Assembly (NCBI GenBank): GCA_017398355.1
Contig: JAFQGD010000028.1
Coordinates: 1-41,521 of the forward strand
Length of the DNA: 41,521 nt
Direction: 5' to 3'
Source: Akkermansia sp.
Lineage (GTDB): Bacteria > Verrucomicrobiota > Verrucomicrobiia > Verrucomicrobiales > Akkermansiaceae
Under the pieces are notes generated by a model. That model was not told the origin of the DNA. It saw only the letters and a list, made by a program, of their open reading frames with translations, and did no database searches. Both the position numbers and the translations under genes were made by a program. Positions 15,810 through 24,300 of this stretch are shown here, in pieces (within the stretch, counting starts at the first letter, position 1; each line of letters begins with the position of its first letter).

Positions 15810-16544
15810 CTATTCTTCGCTATCGTCAAGCGAAATCGCATTTTCTATGTCATTTTGTAGGCCGGCAAAGCCGACATGATCCGAATTTTTGGCCCGATAG
15901 TTCGCATAAGAGCCATATTTTTTCTCATATTCTTCTTGGCATTTCACTGTGAGGCGGCAGAAGGGACGCACGCGCAAACGGCCTTTGGGTATAGGTTCCA
16001 AAGAAATTTCACAAATACCATAGGTGCCACGGCGAATGCGCTCCAGAGCCGCATCAATTTCGTAAAGTTGCTCGCGGTCTTTATCCAACAGTCGGATGGT
16101 GAGCTCTCGAACTTCCGCTTCACTGCCGGCATCTCCGATGTGTTGGCCGGATGAAGAGGAAACGTTGGAATCTCCGCTGCGCAGGTGATCGCGGGTCACA
16201 CTATTCATATTGGGTACCAGTGTCGCGCGCAATTCATGCAGAGCTTCTTTTTGTTCTTCAATGAATGCGGGCCACTCGGGGTCTGCTTTGAGCAGGGCTA
16301 GGGTAGATTTAAGCTTTGCCAAACGCGCTTTTTCCTCCGGGGTCAACACCTCTTTTTTGGGCTTTGCTGCTGTCGAGGTTGCTTTGGTGTCTGCCGTTGC
16401 TTTCACCGGTGCCTTTTTTGTGGCGGCTTTAGCCGGAGCCTTTTTGGCCGGCGCAGCAGCCTTTGCCGGGCTCTTGGCAGGAGCTTCTGGTTTTGTTTTG
16501 CTCTTGGCGGGAGCCTTTGTGCTGGTCTTCTTAGGTGTTGCCAT
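15810..16544 (-). CDS. DksA/TraR-type regulator with a histone-H1-like N-terminal tail
   Basis: A 244-residue protein in two parts. Residues 1-80 are almost only Ala, Lys, Pro, Thr and Ser, with repeats such as KAPAKSKTKPEAPAKSPAKA, like the tails of histone H1-like proteins; this part should bind nucleic acid non-specifically. Residues 85-244 are a DksA/TraR domain: a coiled-coil hairpin (ALLKADPEWPAFIEEQKEAL; RLLDKDREQLYEIDAALERI) and the zinc-finger block GTYGICEISLEPIPKGRLRV then PFCRLTVKCQEEY, in which the first CxxC has one Cys. DksA proteins bind the RNA polymerase secondary channel and tune rRNA and stress transcription. ATG 16544 is chosen because the tail starts MATPKKTSTK; the longer frame adds unlikely sequence. 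It heads an operon with rpmG and rpsR. Confidence 0.85.
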   Translation of the reverse strand: MATPKKTSTKAPAKSKTKPEAPAKSPAKAAAPAKKAPAKAATKKAPVKATADTKATSTAAKPKKEVLTPEEKARLAKLKSTLALLKADPEWPAFIEEQKEALHELRATLVPNMNSVTRDHLRSGDSNVSSSSGQHIGDAGSEAEVRELTIRLLDKDREQLYEIDAALERIRRGTYGICEISLEPIPKGRLRVRPFCRLTVKCQEEYEKKYGSYANYRAKNSDHVGFAGLQNDIENAISLDDSEE

Positions 16545-16728
16545 AGTGGTTCGCTTGTATCTGAGGTTGCTCGTGTCAAAAGTACGTCTTATACCATGGG
16601 CACGAAAATGTTTGTCTGCTACTATCACAAGAGACACGCAAATTCAAGTAAAAATTGAAGTTTTTCTGCATATATGTGACATGATGGCAACATTCCTCAA
16701 AAAAATGCGCCGAAAGCAATGTTTCTCA

Positions 16729-16757
16729 TTGAAGCGTGGCTTAAGACATGATATTTT
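16729..16757 (+). promoter_or_regulatory. Probable promoter of malQ
   Basis: TTGAAG (16729-16734), a 17-nt spacer and TATTTT (16752-16757), ending 15 nt before ATG 16773. On the other strand a TTGACA near 16590 may be the -35 of the DksA-like gene, but no well-spaced -10 is evident there. Confidence 0.4.
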
Positions 16758-16772
16758 TGCGCGAATAGAAAT

Positions 16773-18503
16773 ATGCTCATGCAACGCTTCACAGGTGTGT
16801 TGATGCCGCTGTTTTCATTGCGGCGAGAAAAGGATGGTGGTATTGGCGATTTGACGGCGCTGGAGCAGTGGATTGATTGGGCCGCTGATCACGGCGTAGG
16901 TTTCTTGCAGTTGTTGCCGGTTAATGCCCTGGGAGAAGATGATGCACCCTCTCCTTATTCTGCTATAAGTTCAGTTGCTTTAGAGCCCCTCTATCTCTCT
17001 TTGGAAAGGGTGCCGGGAATGAGTTTTCCCTTGCCTCCGTACCCGGAAGAAATGCCCCCATTGCAGCTCCCTGGGGGACCTCATCTCGTGGATTATGCAC
17101 GAGTGCGCGCATACAAACGCCATCTTTTAGATAAAGCGTGGGTTGTTTTTCAAAACGATAGTTCGTTGTCCCATGAACGGGTGGAATTTGAGGACTGGGT
17201 GCAAAAGGAAGGCCAATGGCTGGAAGATTATGCCGCATTCTGCGTTCTGAGTATCGCCTATGGTACTACAGCATGGTGGCGATGGCCTGTGCAGGATGTG
17301 GAAGTGGCACGCCGATTAGCTACAGAAAGCCCCCAAGCACGTCTCCAGATGCGCTACCAGCAATGGTTGCAGTGGTTGTGTGCAAGGGAGTGGGCAATGG
17401 TTCGCGCTCATGCAGATGCTCGTGGAGTGTTGCTCATGGGCGATGTGCCCATCGGTATTTCTGTGGCTAGTTCAGATGTTTTTTTCGAGCGCTACCTCTT
17501 TGATATGGATTGGAGCGGCGGGGCTCCGGCTGAAGGAAATTTTGCAGAAGATCCATTCACCGCTAAGTGGGGGCAGAATTGGGGAATTCCCCTCTACCGC
17601 TGGGATGTAATGGAAGCCAATGGTTTTGCGTGGTGGAATCGTCGCATCAGAAAGCTCGCAGAGATTTTTACCATGTACCGCATTGACCATGTGTTGGGCT
17701 TTTACCGCATCTATGCTTTTCCGTGGATGCCGGACAGGAACCCGGAATTTCTGCCACTTTCGGAAGAGGAGGCGGCTGCGCGTTGCGGAGGGCGCCGTCC
17801 GGGGTTCCGGCCACGTCCCGATTGGGAAGCTGCCGACCGCCGTGCCAATCTCATTCAGGGGGATCGCTTGTTGAGTCTTTTGCTCAAAGCAGCTCCGGGG
17901 CTGCGTGTTGTGGGTGAAGATTTGGGCTGTGTGCCGGATTACGTGCGGCCGGATTTGTCCCGTTTGCGCATAGCCGGATTTAAAATTCCTCATTGGGAGA
18001 TAGATTCCAATCAGTGCATCATCAAGGGGGATACATATAATCCTTGCTCCTTTGCCACTTATGCCACGCACGATTTTCCTCCCCTGTGCAACGATTGGAA
18101 TGAGTGGTTTTCCCATGTGCGGGCCGCCCGGGAGGTAGCGAAGAATCCTGCGGCAACAAGTGAAGAGCTGCGAGATGCCCTCCGCGCGGCCAAAGATTGT
18201 GGCCGCGTCCTTGCGTGGTTAGGCGATTATGCTAATTTGCCTTTAGATTCGGTTTTGCAGGAATGGAATCCTCAAATAAAAGACGCTCTGTACCGTGCGC
18301 TCTACGCTTGCCGCTCTGCTTATGCTGCCATGATGTGGACGGAGCTTTTCGATGTGCCAGTACGACTTAATACCCCCGGTACTGAAGGTGGATGCAACTG
18401 GCGCCCGCGCATGCCTTTTACTGCTGCTCAAGCTGCGGCAATGCCCCAAAGTCTTTGGATTCATGAGCTTTCTGTCGCGAGTAATAGAACAGCCACAAGC
18501 TGA
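16773..18503 (+). CDS. malQ: 4-alpha-glucanotransferase (amylomaltase)
   Basis: GH77 enzyme that transfers alpha-1,4-glucan segments between maltodextrins, releasing glucose. The 576-residue protein begins with RFTGVLMPLFSLRREKDGGI (typical P-x-x-SLR-GIGD start) and DLTALEQWIDWAADHGVGFL. The catalytic nucleophile is Asp in YRIDHVLGFYRIY, the acid/base Glu is in RVVGEDLGCVPDYVRPDL, and the third acid lies in ATHDFPP. The C-terminal RLNTPGTEGGCNWRPRMP matches the usual N-PGT-NW-R block. A second Met two codons downstream (16779) is an alternative start. It is convergent with the ABC-F gene and shares a bidirectional terminator. Together with glgB it points to glycogen/maltodextrin metabolism. 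Confidence 0.93.
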   Translation: MLMQRFTGVLMPLFSLRREKDGGIGDLTALEQWIDWAADHGVGFLQLLPVNALGEDDAPSPYSAISSVALEPLYLSLERVPGMSFPLPPYPEEMPPLQLPGGPHLVDYARVRAYKRHLLDKAWVVFQNDSSLSHERVEFEDWVQKEGQWLEDYAAFCVLSIAYGTTAWWRWPVQDVEVARRLATESPQARLQMRYQQWLQWLCAREWAMVRAHADARGVLLMGDVPIGISVASSDVFFERYLFDMDWSGGAPAEGNFAEDPFTAKWGQNWGIPLYRWDVMEANGFAWWNRRIRKLAEIFTMYRIDHVLGFYRIYAFPWMPDRNPEFLPLSEEEAAARCGGRRPGFRPRPDWEAADRRANLIQGDRLLSLLLKAAPGLRVVGEDLGCVPDYVRPDLSRLRIAGFKIPHWEIDSNQCIIKGDTYNPCSFATYATHDFPPLCNDWNEWFSHVRAAREVAKNPAATSEELRDALRAAKDCGRVLAWLGDYANLPLDSVLQEWNPQIKDALYRALYACRSAYAAMMWTELFDVPVRLNTPGTEGGCNWRPRMPFTAAQAAAMPQSLWIHELSVASNRTATS

Positions 18504-18521
18504 TTCGGAGTGTGCGCAACG

Positions 18522-18556
18522 AAAAAATCAGCAGGTTTTGAAGACCTGCTGATTTT
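18522..18556. terminator. Bidirectional terminator between malQ and the ABC-F gene
   Basis: AAAAATCAGCAGGT pairs with ACCTGCTGATTTT around a short loop, with an A-run on the left and a T-run on the right, so it serves both convergent genes. Confidence 0.85.
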
Positions 18557-18578
18557 GAGTAAAGGGCTGGGACGCAAT

Positions 18579-20183
18579 TTATTGGTCCATGGCATCCGGG
18601 TTGTCCAAGAGCCCGGATTTTTCCAAGTAATAATCGTATCCTCCTGCATAGGGGGTTACGGTGCCGTGGTTGATGTGCAGTGTTTTTTCCGCCAGTGAGC
18701 GGATGAAGTGTACATCGTGGGAAATGAACACGAGTGTCCCCTCGTAGCGTTTGAGGGCTTGGGAGAGCGCTTCCACACTCATTAAATCCAAGTGGGTTGT
18801 CGGTTCATCCATCAACAGCAAATTTGGTGGGTTTACCAAAAATTTGACCAAGCTCAGGCGTGATTTTTCACCACCGCTCAGCACTTCTACTCTCTTTTCA
18901 CAATCAAGCTTGCGGAACATAAATGAGCCCAACACGGCGCGCGCTTCTTCTTCTCGCAGCTCCGGGTCTGCATTCATGATTTCCTCCAGTACTGTAAAGT
19001 TGGGAGTCAGGTTTTCTGAGCGCATTTGTGAGAAATAACCAATGCGCGTCGTGGTGCCCGGCGTGCGTTTCCCTTCATCGATGGGTACAACCCCGGCCAA
19101 AATCTTCAGCAGGGTCGATTTACCCGCCCCGTTGGGCCCCACCAATACGATGCGGTCGCCACGCTCAATGAGTAAATCAAGATTCTTGTATATGCGTTTT
19201 TCTCCGTAGCTTTGCCCCACTTTTTCCAGTTCCAATACGCGCTGCATGCTGCGCGGTGGCTGCGGGAATATGAACTTGAACAAGCGGCGGGCTTGCCTAG
19301 GTTTCTCAATACGGCGCATTTTTTCCAGCTGCTTTACGCGACTTTGTACTTGGGCTGCTTTGGAGGCCACAGAGCGGAAGCGATCGATGAAGGATTCGAT
19401 GTGGGCGATTTCTCGCTGTTGATTACGCCATGCGGCCAAGAGAATCTCATAGCGCTGCTCTTTCAACTCCAAGAAGCGTGTATAGTTGCCGGTATAGCGT
19501 ACGAGTTCTGCGTTTTCGATGTCGTATACCGTTTCTACCAATTCATCCATGAAATCACGGTCGTGTGATATCATGAAGATGGCTCCCGGGTAGTTCATCA
19601 GGTATCGCCGCAGCCACAGCAAACTCATCAAGTCTAAGTGGTTGGTTGGCTCGTCTAGCATCAACAAATCCGGCTCTGCTACCAATAGCTGGGCCAAATG
19701 GGCGCGCATGACCCACCCGCCGCTCATTTCTCTTGCCGGACGGTGAAAATCTTCATCTTTAAATGCCAGCCCTTTCAGAATCCTCTTTGCTTTGGGTTCC
19801 AGTTGATACCCATTGTGGGAGATGAACGTATCCATGGCATGGGCATATTCATCACTACTGTTGTCTCCCTTGGCATCACATTCTCTCAAGGTGCGGATGG
19901 CCTCCCCCATTTCCGGGGTAATGCTTGTGGCAATCTCCAGTACGGTTCGGTCACTGGGGTCGCCGGCTTCCTGGGGGAGATAACCCACCACTCCGTATTC
20001 ATCCATCACAATTTCGCCCTCATCCGGACTGTCCTGTCCCAGTATCATGCGAAACAAGGTGGATTTGCCGGCCCCGTTAGGCCCCACCAACGCAATGCGT
20101 TCCCCCCAGTTTACGATGAGTTCTGTCTCGTAAAACAGGGTGCGCCCCGCGTGTGCTTTTGTGAGTTTTTTGATGGTGAGCAT
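18579..20183 (-). CDS. ABC-F family ATPase (ribosome-associated)
   Basis: Soluble protein with two ATP-binding cassettes and no membrane domain. ABC-F proteins act on the ribosomal E site in translation or antibiotic protection. From ATG 20183 it has 534 residues. Cassette 1: Walker A LVGPNGAGKST, signature MSGGW, Walker B LLMLDEPTNHLDL. The charged linker between the cassettes (about 240-305) is the P-site-tRNA-interacting motif. Cassette 2: VLVGPNGAGKST, LSGGEKSRLSL and LLMDEPTTHLDL. The start MLTIKKLTKAHAGRTLF is preferred over the upstream in-frame ATG at 20273, because a promoter (-35 TTGCCT at 20219-20214, -10 TATACT at 20197-20192) ends 8 nt before it. A housekeeping Uup/YbiT-like role is more likely than resistance, but the subfamily is not certain. 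Confidence 0.92.
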   Translation of the reverse strand: MLTIKKLTKAHAGRTLFYETELIVNWGERIALVGPNGAGKSTLFRMILGQDSPDEGEIVMDEYGVVGYLPQEAGDPSDRTVLEIATSITPEMGEAIRTLRECDAKGDNSSDEYAHAMDTFISHNGYQLEPKAKRILKGLAFKDEDFHRPAREMSGGWVMRAHLAQLLVAEPDLLMLDEPTNHLDLMSLLWLRRYLMNYPGAIFMISHDRDFMDELVETVYDIENAELVRYTGNYTRFLELKEQRYEILLAAWRNQQREIAHIESFIDRFRSVASKAAQVQSRVKQLEKMRRIEKPRQARRLFKFIFPQPPRSMQRVLELEKVGQSYGEKRIYKNLDLLIERGDRIVLVGPNGAGKSTLLKILAGVVPIDEGKRTPGTTTRIGYFSQMRSENLTPNFTVLEEIMNADPELREEEARAVLGSFMFRKLDCEKRVEVLSGGEKSRLSLVKFLVNPPNLLLMDEPTTHLDLMSVEALSQALKRYEGTLVFISHDVHFIRSLAEKTLHINHGTVTPYAGGYDYYLEKSGLLDNPDAMDQ

Positions 20184-20191
20184 GCGCGGGT

Positions 20192-20219
20192 AGTATACAC
20201 TAGTTTTTCTAAAAGGCAA
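20192..20219 (-). promoter_or_regulatory. Promoter of the ABC-F gene
   Basis: Minus strand: TTGCCT (20219-20214), a 16-nt spacer and a perfect TATACT (20197-20192), ending 8 nt before ATG 20183. This fixes the start codon and implies a leaderless message. Confidence 0.65.
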
Positions 20220-20284
20220 ACTATTTGTACTTTCCTCCTTTTTGCAGGCTTTGTACAGATTGCATAGTCGCACTTCATCTGTAG

Positions 20285-20320
20285 CAAAAACAGCAGGTGC
20301 ACTCGGTGCGCCTGCTGTGG
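20285..20320 (-). terminator. Terminator of the PH-like membrane protein gene
   Basis: Minus strand: CACAGCAGG pairs with CCTGCTGT around a GC-rich loop and is followed by TTTTTG. Confidence 0.75.
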
Positions 20321-20348
20321 GGTGAGGAAAAGCTGATGGTTTGTGTGC

Positions 20349-20762
20349 TTATTTGAGAATTCCTGCCTCTTTAAGCTCCCGTACAATCTCCTCCATTTGT
20401 TCTAGGGGGAGAAGATCACTGCTCAGGGTGAGGCTGTCCGTCTCAGTTGTGAGGGTAATGGCGCAGGCCTCTGTCCCAGGGCTTTGCGTGTGGCGGAAAT
20501 CAGCAGCAGTAACGTCTGCCCATCGAATGTGTTGTTTGCGCCAGAGCAGGCTGCGAGTCACTCCTTCCTCATCAATATGGAAACGAAGAAAGAAGTAAAA
20601 CCCGCCCCAAAGCGCTGCGATGAGGGTAAGAATGATGACCCCGCTTATCTCCCAGATGCCGCTAAGCCGAGTAAGTGATACATAAACGGCCGCTGCGACA
20701 ATACCCAAGACAAATCCCATGTACAACGGGCCGTTGGCGCAGCGGAGGGTTCGTTTAGTCAT
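20349..20762 (-). CDS. Two-helix membrane protein with a bacterial PH-like domain
   Basis: A 137-residue protein with two adjacent membrane helices (MGFVLGIVAAAVYVSL and ISGVIILTLIAALWGGFYFF, about 15-55) followed by a beta-rich cytoplasmic domain (FHIDEEGVTRSLLWRKQHI, WADVTAADFRH, ITLTTETDSLTLSS) and a C-terminal helix (PLEQMEEIVRELKEAGI). This layout matches small bacterial pleckstrin-homology-like membrane proteins of unknown function. It lies 46 nt downstream of the L,D-transpeptidase gene on the same strand, so it may belong to the cell-wall cluster. The exact role is unknown. Confidence 0.7.
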   Translation of the reverse strand: MTKRTLRCANGPLYMGFVLGIVAAAVYVSLTRLSGIWEISGVIILTLIAALWGGFYFFLRFHIDEEGVTRSLLWRKQHIRWADVTAADFRHTQSPGTEACAITLTTETDSLTLSSDLLPLEQMEEIVRELKEAGILK

Positions 20763-20808
20763 GGCGGAGTATGGATTTCAGAGGAAACCAGCTTGCCTGT
20801 GCTTAAGC

Positions 20809-21678
20809 TCAGCTTACCTTGGGCGTGGTGGGTGCCGCCGCCGGTTTTGGCGTGATAGGCATGTCCGTGTAGTCGTTGCCGGGCTTGGGGCGGTACTTCA
20901 CGTCTATCGGCTTCACGGCACCACCCTTGTAATAGTCTTCTACGGCACGGGTGATGTAGGCAGGCATGCCCATGGCACTGTATTCAAAGAACTTGGCTGC
21001 AGTTGCATAGGGGGTGCGGATACAGCCGTGGGAGAGTCTGCGCCCGGCAATCACCTTGCCGCCGTGTACACCCACACCGTCCCAAGTGAGCCGGTGCCAG
21101 TTGGGCATGGAGGCGGGGCGGAAAGTCATACCGTCCGGGGTTCCTTTGCTTGCATCTGCGTTGGAATTTGTCGTGCGACCCTGGGCATTCACAAACTTGC
21201 CGTAGCGGTTGGAATGGTGGTCCTTGTTTTTCTCAATAACGCGGAAGACACCGGTGGGGGTTTCATGCCCATTGGTACCGGTAGAAACAGGCCAGTCCAT
21301 CCCCACTCGGCCGTTCACATAGACACGTGCGCGCTGCTGGGGAATGCAAATGATGAGTTTGGAGTTCTGTGCCGTGAGCTGGCGCATCAGCGGTTCATTG
21401 ATGTACTCCTTCATCGTTTTGGGATATTCCGGGCTGGCCACAAAGTGTTCGTAGCTGCCTTCAGGGTATGCATTCACATAGCCGGGCTGGTCCTTGCCGG
21501 ATATGTTGAGCGGATTGATGCTACCATACACGCTACCGGGGGCTCCGGGCATGAGTAGCATCCCCGGCATGTAGGTGACGGCCGGAGCGACGGTCGCCCC
21601 CCCCTGCGGTGTCGTATCAGAGCAGGATACCATAAGAAGACCGGCAAGCGCTGCCACTGTAAAAAGATGCTTTTTCAT
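20809..21678 (-). CDS. L,D-transpeptidase lipoprotein (YkuD domain)
   Basis: A 289-residue exported cell-wall enzyme. It has a lipoprotein signal peptide (MKKHLFTVAALAGLLMVSC, Cys19) and a YkuD catalytic domain (about 105-255) with the motif HGGKVIAGRRLSHGCIRT, which contains the nucleophile Cys and the partner His. Earlier blocks IICIPQQRARVYVNGRVG and STGTNGHETPTGVFRV are also family-typical. L,D-transpeptidases make 3-3 peptidoglycan cross-links or attach lipoproteins to the wall. The Pro/Lys-rich C-terminus is probably disordered. The start overlaps the stop of the upstream LysM gene (TAATG), so the two are coupled; three LysM lipoproteins upstream make a peptidoglycan role very likely. 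Confidence 0.93.
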   Translation of the reverse strand: MKKHLFTVAALAGLLMVSCSDTTPQGGATVAPAVTYMPGMLLMPGAPGSVYGSINPLNISGKDQPGYVNAYPEGSYEHFVASPEYPKTMKEYINEPLMRQLTAQNSKLIICIPQQRARVYVNGRVGMDWPVSTGTNGHETPTGVFRVIEKNKDHHSNRYGKFVNAQGRTTNSNADASKGTPDGMTFRPASMPNWHRLTWDGVGVHGGKVIAGRRLSHGCIRTPYATAAKFFEYSAMGMPAYITRAVEDYYKGGAVKPIDVKYRPKPGNDYTDMPITPKPAAAPTTPKVS

Positions 21679-22310
21679 TATTTTTTGGAGGGTATGTTGA
21701 GGGTTTGTCCGATGCTGAGCTTATCTGCTGTTTTCTTGGTGAGCCCATTTGCTTGGATGAGTGCAGCAGTACTGATGCCATGGCGCTTGGCAATGGAGGA
21801 AATGGTGTCTCCGGTGACAACTGTATAGCTCCCCTTTGTGGCACGTTTCGGCGTGGGGGCAGGGGTGCTTGTCCTTACAATCGGAGCTGCGGGGATGCTG
21901 CCTGCTGTCGGTATGGTGAGAATCTGCCCGTCTCGTATGCCGGAGTTTTCTTTGGAGAGACCGTTGGCGGCATACAGCGCAGAGAGGGGAACTCTGTGTT
22001 TGCGGGCAATAGCGGAAAGCGTATCGCCTTTCACGACGGTGTAACTCCCCGGTGTTGTGGCCATGGGGGCTGCCGGTACTTGTTCGATGCTGGGGGTGGG
22101 GGCTTCATCTACCTGTTCGGTTTCTGCTGCTGCCGTGGCCCCGGATAAGCCGCTTCCTACCTCGACTTGTACTTCATCGTTCTGCGCTGGTACGACTGCA
22201 TCCTTGAAGACCGAAAAATCAATGGTTTGCTGCGTGACCCGGCAAGATGCCAAGCAAGCAGTTGCTGTTGCAAGGCCCATCAGAGCCCACATGCGGTATG
22301 TTTGTTTCAT
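21678..22310 (-). CDS. LysM lipoprotein with two LysM domains
   Basis: A 210-residue exported lipoprotein (signal peptide ending LASC, Cys23). It has two LysM domains that bind peptidoglycan glycan strands: YTVVKGDTLSAIARKHRVPL (about 93-140) and YTVVTGDTISSIAKRHGIST (about 162-207), separated by a Thr/Pro-rich linker. There is no catalytic domain. The stop overlaps the L,D-transpeptidase start, so the pair probably works together: this protein could anchor or position the transpeptidase on the wall (inference). Confidence 0.88.
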   Translation of the reverse strand: MKQTYRMWALMGLATATACLASCRVTQQTIDFSVFKDAVVPAQNDEVQVEVGSGLSGATAAAETEQVDEAPTPSIEQVPAAPMATTPGSYTVVKGDTLSAIARKHRVPLSALYAANGLSKENSGIRDGQILTIPTAGSIPAAPIVRTSTPAPTPKRATKGSYTVVTGDTISSIAKRHGISTAALIQANGLTKKTADKLSIGQTLNIPSKK

Positions 22311-22336
22311 GGTAGTATATTTTTTGTTGCTCTGAC

Positions 22337-22855
22337 TTACGGTTTAGCTGAACCTTGCCCTGGCCTCATGCTCTCCGGGATGTAACGAACCTTGATCACT
22401 TGCCCCGGGTTGATGGTGTTGCCTTGTATACCCGAATCCTTGCGAATCTGCTCTATCGTTGTACCGCTACGCTTGGCGATGTCTTGTATATTGTCTCCCG
22501 GCCGTACCTTGTAGTTGACAAAGGTGGGGATATCTGTGCGCACCGCCTTTCTCTTCTCTTTGGGAACGTAGAGGACCTGAATGATTTCGCCAGGGTGAAC
22601 GGTGTTGCCTTTTATATTTGAATCCTTGCGAATCTGCTCTATCGTTGTACCACTGCGCTTGGCGATGTCGTTCAGGTTATCACCCGGCCGTACCTTGTAA
22701 CTGACGAGAGTGGTACGATTTTTTCGCTGCGCTTTATCGACTGCACTTATCAATACAGGCTCATTCAGTGTCTGCTTCTCTTGTTGGCAAGCTCCCAAGC
22801 ATAGGGTAGCGCAGGTAAGCCCAAGAATGGCAACCTTGTGGAATGTCGTCTTCAT
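22337..22855 (-). CDS. LysM lipoprotein with two near-identical LysM domains
   Basis: A 172-residue lipoprotein (signal peptide ending LGAC, Cys22). Two LysM domains of one subtype are nearly the same: YKVRPGDNLNDIAKRSGTT continuing IEQIRKDSNIKGN, and YKVRPGDNIQDIAKRSGTT continuing IEQIRKDSGIQGN. DNA similarity between them is high (22440-22520 against 22620-22700), pointing to recent internal duplication. The first LysM of the 22894 gene is of the same KVRPGDN subtype. It lies 26 nt upstream of the next LysM gene on the same strand. A glycan-binding wall protein with unknown partner. Confidence 0.87.
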   Translation of the reverse strand: MKTTFHKVAILGLTCATLCLGACQQEKQTLNEPVLISAVDKAQRKNRTTLVSYKVRPGDNLNDIAKRSGTTIEQIRKDSNIKGNTVHPGEIIQVLYVPKEKRKAVRTDIPTFVNYKVRPGDNIQDIAKRSGTTIEQIRKDSGIQGNTINPGQVIKVRYIPESMRPGQGSAKP

Positions 22856-22893
22856 CGTGTAAGTGCAGTCGTTAGCTTAGCGTTCTCTTTCTA

Positions 22894-24051
22894 TTAACGG
22901 CGCTTTTTGGTGGTCTTTTTAGCCGTTTGCTTGCTGGGAATAGTCAGTTTCTGCCCGGCGCGAATCTTGTCCGCTTGCTTGGTAGAGAGCTTGTTGGCCT
23001 TGCAAAGTTCCTGCACGGTGAGACCATAGCGCTGTGCAATGGTGGAGAGACTTTCACCACGGGCAACGGTGTGGCTGCGCGGTGTGCTGGCCGTGTCGCC
23101 TTTGACTTTGCCGGCGGTACTTCCCTTGGCAGGAATGACGAGACGCTTGCCGGGATGAATCTTAGCTGCATCCTTAGCTGCGATATTGTTGGCCCGGAGG
23201 ATGTCCTGCACCGTTACACCGTTGCGCTTGGCAATGAGGCCGATGCTCTCACCGCGTGCCACTACATGAGTCTTGCCTTTGGCTGCAACCTTTTCCGGTT
23301 TGTATCCCTTGGGTATGTAGCGAACTTTGATGATTTGACCCGGGTGAATGACATTGCTGCGCAAGTTGGAATCTTTGCGAATCTGAGCTACTGTCGTGTT
23401 ACTGCGCTCGGCTATTTCGCTCAGGTTGTCACCGGGGCGTACCTTGTAGGTGACAAGGGTGGGCTTATCAGGCTTGTTGGATTTCTTTGCCTGCTTTTTG
23501 GTGGTGGAAGTCTTCTTGGCCGCAATCTTGTTAGCTGCGGGCTTTTTGGTGCTTGTGGTAGCAGTCTTGGGCTTGCTCGTAGTTGCGCCCTGGGGCTTTT
23601 TGACGATGGTTGTCTTTGCCGGTGTCTGGCTTACTTGCTCTGCCGGTACAGCAGCAATGGCCGGAGCTCCGGGCTGCATCAAGGGGTCTACTACATTGAC
23701 CTCAGCCGGTATATCCGGAGTCTCTACCGTCGTGTCTTCGTCTTGTGTAGATGCCATGGCGGGCTGGTTTTGCCCGGCAGAACCGGAGGCTCCGCTGTCA
23801 GCCATTTCGGCCTCGGGATCCGGGATGGCGTACTGGTTGCGAGCATCGGGGGTATAGTCCCCGGCGTCCACCTGTGTGCTGCCATCGTCCTCCAGCAGCC
23901 ACGGCGGAATCTCTCCATCAGCAACCGACATTTCACTCATCGGGGTTGCTTCTTCCCAATCCCCGTAGCCGTCTCCGTCTGTGCTTTGGCAGGAGCTCAA
24001 TACCGCGAGCAAACAGGCACTCATACCAAGCGTTGCAAATGTTTTCTTCAT
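22894..24051 (-). CDS. LysM lipoprotein with three LysM domains
   Basis: A 385-residue lipoprotein (signal peptide ending LSSC, Cys21). The N-terminal half is acidic and low-complexity, then a Lys/Thr/Ala-rich stretch (KTATTSTKKPAANKIAAKK) that could contact the wall's acidic polymers. Three LysM domains follow: YKVRPGDNLSEIAERSNTT, HVVARGESIGLIAKRNGVT and HTVARGESLSTIAQRYGLT. The C-terminus is basic (KQTAKKTTKKRR). A promoter (-35 TTGCCA at 24089-24084, -10 TACCTT at 24066-24061) ends 9 nt before the ATG; this is the first gene of a run continuing through the other LysM genes to the transpeptidase. Confidence 0.88.
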   Translation of the reverse strand: MKKTFATLGMSACLLAVLSSCQSTDGDGYGDWEEATPMSEMSVADGEIPPWLLEDDGSTQVDAGDYTPDARNQYAIPDPEAEMADSGASGSAGQNQPAMASTQDEDTTVETPDIPAEVNVVDPLMQPGAPAIAAVPAEQVSQTPAKTTIVKKPQGATTSKPKTATTSTKKPAANKIAAKKTSTTKKQAKKSNKPDKPTLVTYKVRPGDNLSEIAERSNTTVAQIRKDSNLRSNVIHPGQIIKVRYIPKGYKPEKVAAKGKTHVVARGESIGLIAKRNGVTVQDILRANNIAAKDAAKIHPGKRLVIPAKGSTAGKVKGDTASTPRSHTVARGESLSTIAQRYGLTVQELCKANKLSTKQADKIRAGQKLTIPSKQTAKKTTKKRR

Positions 24052-24263
24052 ACGCGGGTAAAGGTATCAGACATCTTGTCAAATGGCAAGTTTTTATCTT
24101 GTCAGTCCACCTTATTTGTACCCCCTCCATTTCCGCTAAGGCTGATGAGTACTGTGCTTTGTGTCTCTTCTCCTTTTTTTTGAGACCAGCCGGATGACCT
24201 TGGCCTCTTTTCCCATCTTTTATGGTATTTTTAAAAAAAATGAGGTAATGCCGCATAATAGGC

Positions 24264-24292
24264 TTGATAATGCTCGCAAAATGTGGTAGAAA
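24264..24292 (+). promoter_or_regulatory. Promoter of the Ala-rich lipoprotein gene
   Basis: TTGATA (24264-24269), a 17-nt spacer and TAGAAA (24287-24292), ending 8 nt before ATG 24301. Confidence 0.45.
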
Positions 24293-24300
24293 GCGGTACG

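Noticed and set aside
22337..23460. Repeated DNA units that could look like a CRISPR or minisatellite
   Set aside because: The repeats are LysM protein domains of about 45-50 residues with coding-type divergence, not short palindromic repeats with spacers.
22927..24183. 418-residue open frame on the plus strand
   Set aside because: Mirror of the LysM lipoprotein on the minus strand; its length comes from the codon bias of that gene.
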